Source: Vibrio furnissii CIP 102972 (GTDB lineage Bacteria > Pseudomonadota > Gammaproteobacteria > Enterobacterales > Vibrionaceae). From it: 64,000 nt of DNA. Below are positions 20,620-30,557 of the stretch, one piece after another. The notes beneath the pieces were generated by a model. The model was not told where the DNA came from, did no database searches, and worked only from the letters and a program-made list of their open reading frames with translations. The position numbers were made by a program, and so were the translations under genes. Position 1 is the first letter of the stretch. The number at the start of each line of letters is the position of its first letter. The stretch spans positions 1 through 64,000 of the forward strand of contig NZ_ACZP01000018.1 in assembly GCF_000176175.1 (NCBI RefSeq), read 5' to 3'.

Positions 20620-22499
20620 ATCATCTCAGGATTTGCCTCAGTGCGCTGTTGATTACGCAGCAGATCAAAATGCTGCGTTGTGCAGCGCTGCTTCACCTTC
20701 AATTCCAGCACGCCCTGCTTGGGCTCGACCAGATCGATTGCGCCATGCACGTGCGCATTCAGCGTTGGGCCAGACAACGGCGTCGCCTCCACGGACAAGC
20801 GCCCACGATCAGCGCTGAGTGTGAGCCCATCGAGGGCGAAAGGTTGCACCACCAAAGCATCTGCCGATGGGGTGACCATCACCCCATCGCGCAGGTTGAG
20901 GTTGAGAACGCCACTGAGTGAATGCGCCAGCATCGGGTAATCGCCCGCAAGGCCGTCGGCGGTGACATCCAGTTCAGCCAATGCGTCGATTTTCAGCGGG
21001 AGCGGCCACCAGGTGTTCATCGGCGCCAGCGGGATACCATCCCCATGCAGATTCACGCGCCACGGCGCGCTCGGCGCGTTAAACGCCCAATCGGCAGTGG
21101 CATCCACATAACCGTTCTCAAGAGGCAGGAACGCGCGCTCAAGCTGCCAATGGCCCTCTTTGCTGCTCATGTCCACCACGCCTTGCGTGCTGAGTAGGGA
21201 ATCAATACTGGCGCTGTTGGCGCTGATATGGAGCTGACCATTCCACAGCCCCCAGCGACCCGCGCGATTGAGTTCGGTATTGCGTCCTTCGACATTGACC
21301 CCGGAGAGTTGCCAGAATGGTTTGTGTGTCAGTTGGATCAACTGCAAGTTGTTGAGATCCCAACGATCGATGGTCAGATTGTTCAGCTCGGGAAGATCGC
21401 CCTCCAACCAAGCCCAATCGTGTGGCTGCTCAGCAAACCATTTGATGCCACTGGCGCTGAGTTGCTGCAGATGGATGCTCGAAGGTTGAAGATCACCACT
21501 AAGCTGAATGCTGCCTTGCAGCAGTTCGGTGGCAAAGTCGCTGATGGTGATGCGGCCGGGACGCAGTGCCAGCTTCAGCGTTGGGTCTATCCATTGCAAA
21601 CCGTGCCAGTCGACCGACTCGGCATTGAGCGACACATACCCGTCCTCTTGTTGCCACAGTGAGTGATCTAACGTCAGATTTTCCAGCGACAGCGCAACGT
21701 TGGTCAGCCGAGTGCCGGCCAGTTGTAGATTGCTGTTGAGCACATCCAGGCTGTTGATGTGATGAAGATAAGGCTTGGCCAGTTGCCACCACGGCGCGCT
21801 CAGCGTCGACAGATCGTCTTTTAGATCGAGCTTGCTCAGGGTGACGTTGACCAACGACCAGCCCGCCGGATACTGCTCTGCCTGACCCGAAAACTCGCCG
21901 CCGCGCCACTGAAATGAGGCGCCAAAGATGGTGCTGTCTTGCGCTTGGTAGTTGGCATCAATCAACACGTTATTGAGCGCTTCGCCTTGCCAGTAAAATT
22001 GCTCAGCAGAGAGTTGTAGTTCGCCATAAGGCAGCCATTGTTGGGCGTGGGTCCAGACGGGGTTTTTGACTTGCATGTTGACGCCACGAGCGATCAAACC
22101 GTGGTCGGCGAAATCAATGTTGTGTAGCGCCAGTTGATGGAGTTGCAGCTGGGCGAGAAAGTCGTTGCTTGGCAGGCCGTCGGCAAAATTGGCGCCATCA
22201 AGCAGCACGCTGTCGATCACCCATTTGTCGTCTTGGAACAGTTGTGGACTGAGCCAAACATCCACCTGTTGAAAACTCAGTGGAGCCGCGTTGGTTTCTA
22301 GCGTCACATTGTGCAGGCGAAAATGGAGTGGATACTCGTAATCGAGCGCGCTAAACGTCAGTTTTTCAGGCCACAGATGGTCGGTTAGCCACTGCGCAGA
22401 CGGGGTGAGATAACGGGTGTGCATGATGCCAAATGCGACCAGCATGAGCGCCAGCAGCAGTGCAATCAAACCAACTCCCAGAGCAAGCAGCTTTTTCAT
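20601..22499 (-). CDS. AsmA family protein
   Basis: A 632-residue protein with one N-terminal membrane anchor (about 5-27) and a long periplasmic beta-rich region typical of AsmA-like, lipid-transfer-type proteins. The N-terminal segment (FSALDYEYPLHFRLHNVTL) resembles E. coli YicH. AsmA proteins are linked to phospholipid movement between membranes, but the role of this one is not known. The gene has its own strand context: pckA lies upstream with a terminator between, and yiiD is convergent with overlapping stops. Confidence 0.85.
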   Translation of the reverse strand: MKKLLALGVGLIALLLALMLVAFGIMHTRYLTPSAQWLTDHLWPEKLTFSALDYEYPLHFRLHNVTLETNAAPLSFQQVDVWLSPQLFQDDKWVIDSVLLDGANFADGLPSNDFLAQLQLHQLALHNIDFADHGLIARGVNMQVKNPVWTHAQQWLPYGELQLSAEQFYWQGEALNNVLIDANYQAQDSTIFGASFQWRGGEFSGQAEQYPAGWSLVNVTLSKLDLKDDLSTLSAPWWQLAKPYLHHINSLDVLNSNLQLAGTRLTNVALSLENLTLDHSLWQQEDGYVSLNAESVDWHGLQWIDPTLKLALRPGRITISDFATELLQGSIQLSGDLQPSSIHLQQLSASGIKWFAEQPHDWAWLEGDLPELNNLTIDRWDLNNLQLIQLTHKPFWQLSGVNVEGRNTELNRAGRWGLWNGQLHISANSASIDSLLSTQGVVDMSSKEGHWQLERAFLPLENGYVDATADWAFNAPSAPWRVNLHGDGIPLAPMNTWWPLPLKIDALAELDVTADGLAGDYPMLAHSLSGVLNLNLRDGVMVTPSADALVVQPFALDGLTLSADRGRLSVEATPLSGPTLNAHVHGAIDLVEPKQGVLELKVKQRCTTQHFDLLRNQQRTEANPEMMCAPTP

Positions 22500-22569
22500 A
22501 ATTCCCTGATGCGATGATCGTCCTGAAAGCTCACAGCTTGGAGTAAATTGGCGTCGGCTTCAACTAAAA

Positions 22570-22591
22570 AAGCCCCTCAAAAGAGGGGCTT
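22570..22591 (-). terminator. terminator of pckA
   Basis: A perfect 9-bp stem AAGCCCCTC/GAGGGGCTT with a 4-nt loop, followed on the minus strand by TTTTT. It lies 19 bp after the pckA stop. Confidence 0.95.
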
Positions 22592-22609
22592 GCTACTGAG
22601 TTATCAGTT

Positions 22610-24238
22610 TTAGTCTAGCTGTGGACCTGCCGCAACCAACGCTTTACCTTCCGCGTTGTCGGTGTACTTATCAAAGTTATTGATAAAGCGAGACGCTAAA
22701 TCTTTGGCTTTGCTTTCCCATTGTAGTGGGTCAGTGTATGTGTCACGTGGATCCAAGATGGCTGAATCAACGCCTGGCAGCGCGACGGGCACTTCGAGGT
22801 TGAAGATCGGAATGTGCTTGGTTTCCGCTTGTTCAATCGAGCCGTCCAGAATTGCATCAATGATGCCACGGGTATCTTTGATCGAGATACGTTTGCCAGT
22901 GCCGTTCCAGCCCGTGTTCACGAGGTACGCTTCCGCACCTGCAGCTTCCATGCGTTTCACTAGCACTTCAGCGTATTTGGTTGGGTGAAGCGTGAGGAAT
23001 GCTGCACCGAAACACGCGGAGAAGGTTGGCGTTGGCTCGGTAATGCCACGCTCAGTGCCCGCCAGTTTGGCCGTAAAGCCAGACAGGAAGTGGTACTTGG
23101 TTTGTTCTGGCGTCAGTTTAGACACCGGAGGCAGCACGCCGAATGCATCAGCAGACAGGAAAATCACTTTGTTTGCGTGACCGCCTTTGGAGACCGGTTT
23201 GACGATGTTGTCGATGTGGTAAATCGGGTACGACACACGGGTGTTTTCGGTTTTTGAACCGTCATCGAAATCGATCGAGCCATCCGCACGAACCGTCACG
23301 TTTTCCAGCAGCGCATCGCGACGAATCGCGTTGTAGATGTCTGGTTCCGCTTCTTTTGAGAGCTTGATGGTTTTCGCGTAACAACCGCCTTCGAAGTTGA
23401 ACACGCCATCGTCATCCCAGCCGTGCTCGTCGTCGCCAATCAGTGCGCGTTTTGGATCGGTCGACAGGGTTGTTTTACCGGTACCAGACAGACCAAAGAA
23501 GATCGCAACGTCGCCATCTTTGCTCATGTTGGCACTACAGTGCATGGATGCGATGCCTTGCAGCGGCAGGAAGTAGTTCATCATCGCGAACATACCTTTT
23601 TTCATCTCGCCGCCGTACCACGTCCCGCCAATCAGTTGCATTTTTTCGGTCAGGTTGAAGACCGTGAAGTTTTCTGAGTTCAGGCCGTGTTCTTGCCATT
23701 TGTCGTTGGTGCATTTGGCGCCATTCATGACCACGAAATCAGGCTTAAAGGTTGCCAGTTCTTCGTCTGATGGACGGATAAACATGTTTTTCACGAAGTG
23801 CGCTTGCCATGCCACTTCAGTAATAAAGCGCACGCACAGACGGGTATCGGCGTTCGCGCCGCAGTATCCGTCCACCACAAACAGACGCTTGCCAGACAAT
23901 TGCTTGCCGACCAGCGCTTTCAAATCGTTCCAAACCGCTTGGTTAATGGGTTTGTTGTCGTTTTTCGCCTGTTCAGAGGTCCACCACATGTTTTCTTCGG
24001 TGGTGGCGTCTTTGACGATGAATTTATCTTTTGGTGAGCGGCCAGTGAAGATGCCGGTGTCCACGGCAACTGCACCCAGTTCAGTGACGACGCCTTTTTC
24101 GTAGCCTTCCAGATCTGAGCGAGTTTCTTCTTCGAATAACAATTCGTAACTTGGGTTGCGCACCACTTCAGTTACATCGGTTATTCCGTATTGGGTAAGA
24201 TCTAATTGTGCAGCCTTCGTATGTTCCATAACGGTCAT
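22610..24238 (-). CDS. pckA: phosphoenolpyruvate carboxykinase (ATP)
   Basis: A 542-residue gluconeogenic enzyme that turns oxaloacetate and ATP into PEP, CO2 and ADP. The ATP-type signature is present: kinase-1 P-loop GLSGTGKTT, the Mn/substrate segment IGDDEHGWDDDGVFNFEGGCY and the RGITEPTPTFSACFGAAF region. The start at 24238 has AAGGAG 6 nt upstream; a second ATG three codons later does not. The length matches E. coli Pck (540). Terminator downstream. Confidence 0.98.
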   Translation of the reverse strand: MTVMEHTKAAQLDLTQYGITDVTEVVRNPSYELLFEEETRSDLEGYEKGVVTELGAVAVDTGIFTGRSPKDKFIVKDATTEENMWWTSEQAKNDNKPINQAVWNDLKALVGKQLSGKRLFVVDGYCGANADTRLCVRFITEVAWQAHFVKNMFIRPSDEELATFKPDFVVMNGAKCTNDKWQEHGLNSENFTVFNLTEKMQLIGGTWYGGEMKKGMFAMMNYFLPLQGIASMHCSANMSKDGDVAIFFGLSGTGKTTLSTDPKRALIGDDEHGWDDDGVFNFEGGCYAKTIKLSKEAEPDIYNAIRRDALLENVTVRADGSIDFDDGSKTENTRVSYPIYHIDNIVKPVSKGGHANKVIFLSADAFGVLPPVSKLTPEQTKYHFLSGFTAKLAGTERGITEPTPTFSACFGAAFLTLHPTKYAEVLVKRMEAAGAEAYLVNTGWNGTGKRISIKDTRGIIDAILDGSIEQAETKHIPIFNLEVPVALPGVDSAILDPRDTYTDPLQWESKAKDLASRFINNFDKYTDNAEGKALVAAGPQLD

Positions 24239-24517
24239 AGGTGCTCCTTATGAGGATTTTGTAGGGATTTTTAAAAGTTTGTAATTGTTATCTGCTCACC
24301 ATGCTAGCAACGGGAGGGGGAAAAAACAGGGAGATAGTTCAAAAATTACCCACGCATTCCCTGTGGTTTTAGGTGACCCGTCACATATTGTGGCTTGGGT
24401 ATTTTATCGTGCGCGCAAACCATTGCGCCAGATCAAAAGGATTATTATTCCAAAGAAATTAAGTACGTCGTACGGTGAGTGTAACTATTGATTTTATTGG
24501 GTTTTGATCACAAAAAA
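24239..24517. other. pckA upstream region
   Basis: About 280 bp without a gene, between the pckA start and the hslO terminator. It should hold the pckA promoter, but I cannot pick a convincing -35/-10 pair. A small 11-bp palindrome (GTACG-T-CGTAC, 24463-24473) and a run of purines near 24313 are the only structure I see. No CRP site with correct spacing was found. Confidence 0.5.
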
Positions 24518-24536
24518 AGCCAGCATAATGCTGGCT
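24518..24536 (-). terminator. terminator of hslR-hslO
   Basis: A perfect 8-bp stem AGCCAGCA/TGCTGGCT with a 3-nt loop, followed on the minus strand by a 7-T run. It lies 37 bp after the hslO stop. Confidence 0.93.
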
Positions 24537-24573
24537 GTAGCGGTAAATCTTCGTGCTTGTTAAGCCCGATGAA

Positions 24574-25464
24574 TTAATGCAGGGTTTTGTTCTCGCCCGC
24601 TTGATGTGCGAACAATTCAGCCACTTGCGCCGAATCGAACGAGTAGGTGGTGCCGCAGTAGTCACAATGCAGTGCCACAAATCCCTCTTCAGCAAGGATT
24701 TCGTTGATGTCGTCGCGAGCCAGGGTGATGATCGCCGCTGCGCTGCGTTCTCGTGAGCAGCCACATTGGAATGCCACCGGTTGCGGTTCGAACACGTTCA
24801 CTTTTTCTTGGTTGTACAGGCGGTACAGCAGCTCATTGGCTTCCAACGTAAACAGTTCTTCATCTTTCACGGTATTGGTCAGCTGTTCAAGGTGCTCGAA
24901 ATCTTCCGGCGTGCCTGTGCCATCAGGCATCACTTGCAGCAGCATACCTGCGGCGTGCGGTTTGCCTTCGTGTTCACCCACGCGAATCCATAGGCGCGTT
25001 TTGAGCTGCTCTGAACGCAGGAAGTAGCCTTCCAGCACGTCAGCCAAGTTATCCCCTTCCAGGCCAACCACGCCTTGGTAGCGTTCACCCTGCTTCGGTT
25101 CAATGGTGATCACCAGGTAGCCTTTGCCCATCATGTCATGCAGATTGGCGTTGTCGGCGATGTCGCCGTCCCAACGCGCCACACCGCGGACTTGCTGATT
25201 GTTGTCGCCGTTAATGACGGCCAGCGAAACCGGGCCATCCCCTTGCAGTTGCAGGGTAATTGAGCCTTCGAATTTTAGCGTCGCGGTCAGCAGTGACGTC
25301 GCGACCAATAGCTCACCTAACAGCGTCTGAATCGGCGCGGGGTATTCCTTGCTGGTAATGATGTGCTGGTACGTTTCATCCAGTTGTACCAACTCGCCAC
25401 GTACTGAAAGGTCTTCAAATAGGTAGCGGTTTAATGTGTTGTTTGACACTGAACGTGTAGTCAT
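24574..25464 (-). CDS. hslO: redox-regulated chaperone Hsp33
   Basis: A 296-residue holdase activated by oxidation. The C-terminal zinc-binding redox switch is visible as QCGCSRE (CxC) and HCDYCGTTY (CxxC), about 32 residues apart. The N-terminal domain is typical. It starts 18 bp after hslR ends, forming the hslR-hslO heat-shock operon also found in E. coli. Confidence 0.97.
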   Translation of the reverse strand: MTTRSVSNNTLNRYLFEDLSVRGELVQLDETYQHIITSKEYPAPIQTLLGELLVATSLLTATLKFEGSITLQLQGDGPVSLAVINGDNNQQVRGVARWDGDIADNANLHDMMGKGYLVITIEPKQGERYQGVVGLEGDNLADVLEGYFLRSEQLKTRLWIRVGEHEGKPHAAGMLLQVMPDGTGTPEDFEHLEQLTNTVKDEELFTLEANELLYRLYNQEKVNVFEPQPVAFQCGCSRERSAAAIITLARDDINEILAEEGFVALHCDYCGTTYSFDSAQVAELFAHQAGENKTLH

Positions 25465-25482
25465 AAGGAATAGTCCGGCTCG

Positions 25483-25869
25483 TTATTGATGTTTAAATTT
25501 TAGAAGATCGCGACGCTGTTTTTTATCTGGGCGGCGATCTGGGGCTGGGTTGATGGCGTTGAGTTTACGTGCCAGCGCCATGCGCTCGCGTTTTTCGACG
25601 CTTTCAGCCGTTTCTGAATACAGGGTCTGAGCTTCCGGTGCGCCACGTCTCTGCTGCGACACGTGTTCGATGACCACGGTTTTCTCTTCGTTGCCTTGGC
25701 GCAGGGTAATGATCGCACCGATTTCGACCAGCTTACTTGGCTTTGTTCGCTGGCCATTATAGTGAACTTTGCCACCATCGACCATATTCCGCGCCAGCGA
25801 GCGAGTTTTATAGAATCTTGCGGCCCATAACCATTTATCGAGTCGAACCGCTTCAGAATGGGAACTCAT
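25483..25869 (-). CDS. hslR: heat shock protein 15 (Hsp15), S4 RNA-binding
   Basis: A 128-residue RNA-binding protein that recognises stalled 50S subunits carrying peptidyl-tRNA. The S4 domain lies at 8-65 (VRLDKWLWAARFYKTRSLA) and a basic, Arg/Lys-rich C-terminal tail follows. The start has GAGGTAA upstream. It is the first gene of the hslRO operon and divergent from gspC. Confidence 0.95.
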   Translation of the reverse strand: MSSHSEAVRLDKWLWAARFYKTRSLARNMVDGGKVHYNGQRTKPSKLVEIGAIITLRQGNEEKTVVIEHVSQQRRGAPEAQTLYSETAESVEKRERMALARKLNAINPAPDRRPDKKQRRDLLKFKHQ

Positions 25870-26092
25870 GCTGGCAAATTACCTCTAATGTGATGATTTA
25901 GCGTTTTGCTTACCGCTTACAATGGTGATTGATCGCCGATAATTCAACTCATCACAAACGTTAACTTTATGTGTAAGAACACCGTAAAGCTTGTGATATA
26001 TTGCTATATTTTGTATAAGGCCCTGAATTAAAAAGGCTCCTACTGAGAAAAAACACGACGTTAGCGGAAGAATTAGGAATAAAGGACACAAA

Positions 26093-26983
26093 GTGGAGCG
26101 TATCAATTTTCAGCAGTTGACATCCGGCGATTGGATGCAACACCTCGCACGTTGGCAAAAACCAATGAGTGTGTGGGTGGCTTTGATTTGTATCGCGTGG
26201 TCTGCCTGGATTGTCGGTCAGATGGTGTGGATGCTGCCGGCAGAGCAAACTGCGGTTGGCGGTTGGGTTGCCAGCACCACGACGCAAACGCAGACGCAAA
26301 GCGGCATGGACATCAGCGGATTGCAACAAGGCGATCTGTTTGGGCAGTACAACGAGCAAGCACCGGCAGTGGTGAAAACGGTCAAAGTGGATGCACCGAA
26401 AACGCGCTTGAACCTAGAGCTGGTGGGCGTGGTTGCGAGTTCTGAACCGCGTTTGAGCTTGGCGGTGATCGCAAACCGGGGCTCGCAAGCGACGTATGGC
26501 CTCAACGAAGTGATTGAAGGCACGCGGGTCAAACTCAAAGCAGTGCTGCCGGATCGCGTCATCATCGATAACTCTGGCCGGGATGAAACCCTGATGCTGG
26601 AAGGGATCGACTACTCAAAAATGAGCGCTCAGCCTGCGCCAGCCCCTTCACGTGCCGCTCAGTCAGCCTCTGTGGATGACAAACTGGATGCCATTCGCGC
26701 CGCCGTGGCGAAAAATCCGCGCGAAATTTTCCAATATGTCACGCTCTCCCAGTTGAAGCAGGATGACAAAATTCTGGGCTATCGTGTCAGCCCGGGCAAA
26801 GATTCAGCGTTATTTGAATCGGTTGGCTTACAAAACGGCGACATCGCCACACAATTAAATGGTTTGGATCTGACCGATCCAGACGTGATGAGTAAAGTCT
26901 TTGAGTCGATCAGCGATCTGACCGAGATCAATCTCACCGTAGAACGAGATGGACAGCAACATGACATCTATATTCAGTTTTAA
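26093..26983 (+). CDS. gspC: type II secretion protein C
   Basis: A 296-residue inner-membrane clamp of the T2SS (EpsC), linking the inner-membrane platform to the secretin. It has a short cytoplasmic N-terminus, one TM segment (about 27-48), a periplasmic homology region (about 95-180, KTRLNLELVGVVAS), a linker, and a C-terminal PDZ domain (about 205-295). The start is a GTG at 26093 with AAAGGA upstream. It is the first gene of the 12-gene operon that runs to 37333. Confidence 0.96.
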   Translation: MERINFQQLTSGDWMQHLARWQKPMSVWVALICIAWSAWIVGQMVWMLPAEQTAVGGWVASTTTQTQTQSGMDISGLQQGDLFGQYNEQAPAVVKTVKVDAPKTRLNLELVGVVASSEPRLSLAVIANRGSQATYGLNEVIEGTRVKLKAVLPDRVIIDNSGRDETLMLEGIDYSKMSAQPAPAPSRAAQSASVDDKLDAIRAAVAKNPREIFQYVTLSQLKQDDKILGYRVSPGKDSALFESVGLQNGDIATQLNGLDLTDPDVMSKVFESISDLTEINLTVERDGQQHDIYIQF

Positions 26984-27018
26984 CCGCAAAATGTCAGCAA
27001 AGTTTGAGGGAGTATTCT

Positions 27019-29046
27019 GTGAAGCATTGGCTTAAAAAAAGTGCATGGCTGTTGGCCGGAAGTTTATTGGCGACGCCGTTAGCACTGGCGAATGAATTCA
27101 GCGCCAGCTTTAAAGGCACGGATATTCAGGAATTCATCAACATTGTTGGCCGCAACCTCGAGAAAACCATTATTGTTGACCCTTCTGTTCGAGGCAAAGT
27201 GGATGTGCGCAGCTACGACACGCTGAACGAAAAGCAGTACTACAGCTTTTTCCTCAATGTGCTGGAAGTGTACGGCTTTGCGGTGGTTGAGATGGACAAC
27301 GGCGTGCTGAAAGTTATCAAAGCCAAAGACGCCAAAACCTCAGCCATTCCAGTGTTGGGCGATCATGATCGCGCCAACGGCGACAACGTGATCACCCAAG
27401 TGGTGGCGGTGAAAAATGTTTCTGTGCGCGAACTGTCGCCACTGCTGCGCCAACTGATTGATAACGCGGGCGCGGGCAACGTGGTGCATTACGACCCGGC
27501 CAACATCATTTTGATCACGGGCCGTGCGGCGGTGGTCAACCGTTTGGCGGATATCATTCGTCGCGTCGACCAAGCGGGCAATAAAGACATCGAAGTGGTG
27601 GAACTGAAAAATGCCTCCGCTTCGGAAATGGTGCGTATCGTGGAAGCTTTGAACAAAGCCAATGATGCCAAGAATACCCCTGAATTCCTGCAGCCGAAGT
27701 TTGTCGCCGATGAGCGCACCAATTCGATTCTGATTTCTGGTGACCCGAAAGTGCGTGAACGCCTCAAACGCTTGATCAGACAGCTTGATGTGGAGATGGC
27801 GACCAAAGGCAATAACCGTGTGGTGTACCTCAAATACGCCAAAGCCGAAGATTTGGTCGACGTGCTCAAAGGGGTGTCGGACAACTTGCAAGCGGACAAG
27901 CAAACGGGTCAGAAAAGCTCGAGCGGTGCAGCGCAGCGCAACGAGGTGATGATTGCCGCGCACGCCGATACCAACTCGCTGGTGATCACCGCGCCACAAG
28001 ACATCATGAACGCGATTTTGGATGTGGTTGCGCAGTTGGATATTCGCCGTGCGCAGGTGTTGATTGAAGCGTTGATTGTTGAAATGTCGGAAGCTGACGG
28101 GATCAACCTTGGTGTGCAATGGGGCTCGCTAGAGAGTGGCTCGGTGATTCAGTACAGTAACAGTGGCGCATCGATTGGCAGTGTGATGGTGGGGCTGGAA
28201 GAAGCCAAAGACCAGACCACGACCGAATACTACTACGATTCGAGCGGTAACCGACGTCCATACACCAGCACCGAATCGGGCGACTATTCAAGCTTGGCCT
28301 CCGCCCTGTCGGGCATCAACGGCGCGGCCGTAAGCGTTTTGATGGGCGACTGGACGGCGCTGATCAGCGCGGTATCCAGCAACTCCAATACCAATATTCT
28401 CTCCTCACCGAGCATTACCGTGATGGATAACGGCGAAGCGTCGTTCATCGTCGGTGAAGAAGTGCCGGTGATTACCGGTTCGACCTCTAGCTCCAACAAC
28501 GACAACCCGTTCCAAACGGTGGATCGCAAAGAGGTGGGTATCAAACTCAAAGTGGTCCCGCAAATCAACGAAGGGGATTCGGTGCAACTGGCGATTGAGC
28601 AAGAAGTGTCGAACGTGTTGGGGGCCAATGGCGCCGTCGACGTGCGCTTTGCCAAACGTCAGCTCAACACCTCGGTGATGGTGCAAGACGGTCAGATGCT
28701 GGTACTTGGGGGCTTGATTGATGAACGCACGGCAGAGAGCGAATCGAAAGTGCCGCTGCTGGGGGACATTCCGATCATCGGACATCTATTCTCATCAACC
28801 AGCACGCAGGTTGAGAAGAAAAACCTGATGGTGTTCATCAAACCGACCATCATTCGTAATGGCGTGACCGCCGATGGGATTACGCAGCGTAAGTACAACT
28901 ACATTCGCGCGGAGCAGTTATTCAAAGCCGATAAAGGCCTGAAATTGATGGAAGACAGCAACATTCCGGTGTTGCCGAAATACGGTCAAGATCGTCTTCA
29001 TCCACCAGAAATTCAAGCCTTTCTCGATCAAATGGAAGAGAAGTAA
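27019..29046 (+). CDS. gspD: type II secretion secretin D
   Basis: A 675-residue outer-membrane secretin (EpsD). It has a signal peptide ending in LALA before NEFSAS, N0 to N3 periplasmic domains, and a C-terminal secretin barrel with VPVITGSTSSSN and the MLVLGGLIDE motif. The GTG at 27019 has GAGGGAG upstream and gives the MKHWLKKS start known for EpsD; a TTG five codons earlier has no ribosome site. The stop overlaps the gspE start by 1 base. Confidence 0.96.
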   Translation: MKHWLKKSAWLLAGSLLATPLALANEFSASFKGTDIQEFINIVGRNLEKTIIVDPSVRGKVDVRSYDTLNEKQYYSFFLNVLEVYGFAVVEMDNGVLKVIKAKDAKTSAIPVLGDHDRANGDNVITQVVAVKNVSVRELSPLLRQLIDNAGAGNVVHYDPANIILITGRAAVVNRLADIIRRVDQAGNKDIEVVELKNASASEMVRIVEALNKANDAKNTPEFLQPKFVADERTNSILISGDPKVRERLKRLIRQLDVEMATKGNNRVVYLKYAKAEDLVDVLKGVSDNLQADKQTGQKSSSGAAQRNEVMIAAHADTNSLVITAPQDIMNAILDVVAQLDIRRAQVLIEALIVEMSEADGINLGVQWGSLESGSVIQYSNSGASIGSVMVGLEEAKDQTTTEYYYDSSGNRRPYTSTESGDYSSLASALSGINGAAVSVLMGDWTALISAVSSNSNTNILSSPSITVMDNGEASFIVGEEVPVITGSTSSSNNDNPFQTVDRKEVGIKLKVVPQINEGDSVQLAIEQEVSNVLGANGAVDVRFAKRQLNTSVMVQDGQMLVLGGLIDERTAESESKVPLLGDIPIIGHLFSSTSTQVEKKNLMVFIKPTIIRNGVTADGITQRKYNYIRAEQLFKADKGLKLMEDSNIPVLPKYGQDRLHPPEIQAFLDQMEEK

Positions 29047-30557
29047 TGACGGACGTAGTGGCAGCGCAGGCGGTTCGCAATTTAGTCCGCCGATTGCCGT
29101 TCAGTTTTGCCAATCGCTATAAACTGGTGCTCGAGTGGCAGGATGCAGAGGCCGCGCCAACGGTGTATTACGTGGCGCCGATGTCGGTGACCTCCTTGGC
29201 GGAAGTGCGCCGAGTGGTCAAAGGCAGCCTGAATCTGATTGAACTGCAGCCGAATGAGTTTGAAAGCAAGCTCACCCAAGTGTATCAGCGCGACTCCTCA
29301 GAAGCGCGTCAACTGATGGAAGACATCGGCGCTGACAGCGACGATTTCTTCTCGATTGTGGAAGAGTTACCGCAAAATGAGGACTTGCTCGAATCGGAAG
29401 ACGACGCGCCCATCATCAAATTGATCAACGCCATGCTCGGCGAAGCGATCAAAGAAGGCGCGTCTGATATTCATATTGAGACGTTTGAGAAAGTGCTGTC
29501 GATTCGTTTTCGCGTTGATGGCGTGTTGCGTGAAGTGCTGTCGCCAAGTCGTAAGCTGTCCCCGCTGTTGGTGTCGCGGGTTAAAGTCATGGCTAAGCTC
29601 GACATTGCAGAAAAACGCGTGCCGCAGGATGGCCGCATTTCGCTGCGCATCGGAGGACGTTCGGTGGATGTGCGGGTGTCGACCATGCCATCGTCGCACG
29701 GGGAGCGCGTGGTAATGCGTCTGCTCGATAAAAACGCCACGCGATTGGATCTGCACAGCTTGGGCATGACGGCGCACAACCACGATAACTTCCGCCATTT
29801 GATTGAGCGTCCACACGGCATTTTGCTGGTCACCGGACCGACGGGTTCAGGGAAATCGACCACGCTGTATGCGGGCCTGCAAGAGCTCAATAGCAACGAA
29901 CGCAATATTCTGACCGTTGAAGATCCGATCGAATTTGATATCGATGGCATCGGTCAAACGCAAGTGAACCCCAAAGTCGACATGACCTTTGCCCGTGGCC
30001 TGCGCGCGATTTTGCGTCAGGATCCAGATGTGGTGATGGTGGGTGAGATTCGTGACTTAGAAACCGCGCAGATTGCGGTTCAGGCCTCGTTGACCGGTCA
30101 CTTGGTGATGTCGACGCTGCACACCAACACGGCGATTGGTGCGGTGACGCGCCTGCGTGATATGGGCATTGAACCCTTTTTGATCTCCTCGTCACTGCTG
30201 GGTGTGTTGGCGCAGCGTTTGGTGCGGACCTTGTGTCCGGACTGCAAAGAACCTTACGAAGCTGACAAAGAGCAACGCAAGCTGTTTGATGTGAAGAAAA
30301 AGGACCCACTGACGCTGTACAAAGCGCACGGTTGTGAGAAATGTAACTTTAAAGGCTATCGCGGCCGAACCGGGATTCATGAGCTAGTGCTGGTGACAGA
30401 AGAAGTACAAGCATTGATCCACGCCGAAGCCGGTGAGCAGGCGATGGAAAAAGCGGTGCGTGAAACCACGCCAAGCATTCGCGATGACGGACTGGAAAAA
30501 GTGCGCCAAGGCTTGACGTCGCTTGAAGAAGTGATGCGTGTGACCAAGGAGTCCTGA
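29046..30557 (+). CDS. gspE: type II secretion ATPase E
   Basis: A 503-residue hexameric cytoplasmic ATPase that powers pseudopilus assembly. The N-terminal domain binds GspL. The core has Walker A GPTGSGKST, an Asp box, Walker B with DPDVVMVGEIRD, and a His box (STLHTNTA). The tetracysteine zinc motif (CPDC and CEKC) is intact. It overlaps gspD and gspF by one base each, so translation is coupled. Confidence 0.97.
   Translation: MTDVVAAQAVRNLVRRLPFSFANRYKLVLEWQDAEAAPTVYYVAPMSVTSLAEVRRVVKGSLNLIELQPNEFESKLTQVYQRDSSEARQLMEDIGADSDDFFSIVEELPQNEDLLESEDDAPIIKLINAMLGEAIKEGASDIHIETFEKVLSIRFRVDGVLREVLSPSRKLSPLLVSRVKVMAKLDIAEKRVPQDGRISLRIGGRSVDVRVSTMPSSHGERVVMRLLDKNATRLDLHSLGMTAHNHDNFRHLIERPHGILLVTGPTGSGKSTTLYAGLQELNSNERNILTVEDPIEFDIDGIGQTQVNPKVDMTFARGLRAILRQDPDVVMVGEIRDLETAQIAVQASLTGHLVMSTLHTNTAIGAVTRLRDMGIEPFLISSSLLGVLAQRLVRTLCPDCKEPYEADKEQRKLFDVKKKDPLTLYKAHGCEKCNFKGYRGRTGIHELVLVTEEVQALIHAEAGEQAMEKAVRETTPSIRDDGLEKVRQGLTSLEEVMRVTKES

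Noticed and set aside
24373..24391. CCGTCACATATTGTGGC upstream of pckA as a CRP site
   Set aside because: The half-sites are in the wrong order (TCACA before TGTG), so CRP would not recognise it.
27340..28119. 259-codon minus-strand frame within gspD
   Set aside because: It is a His/Arg-rich antisense shadow of the secretin gene, with no ribosome site or family match.
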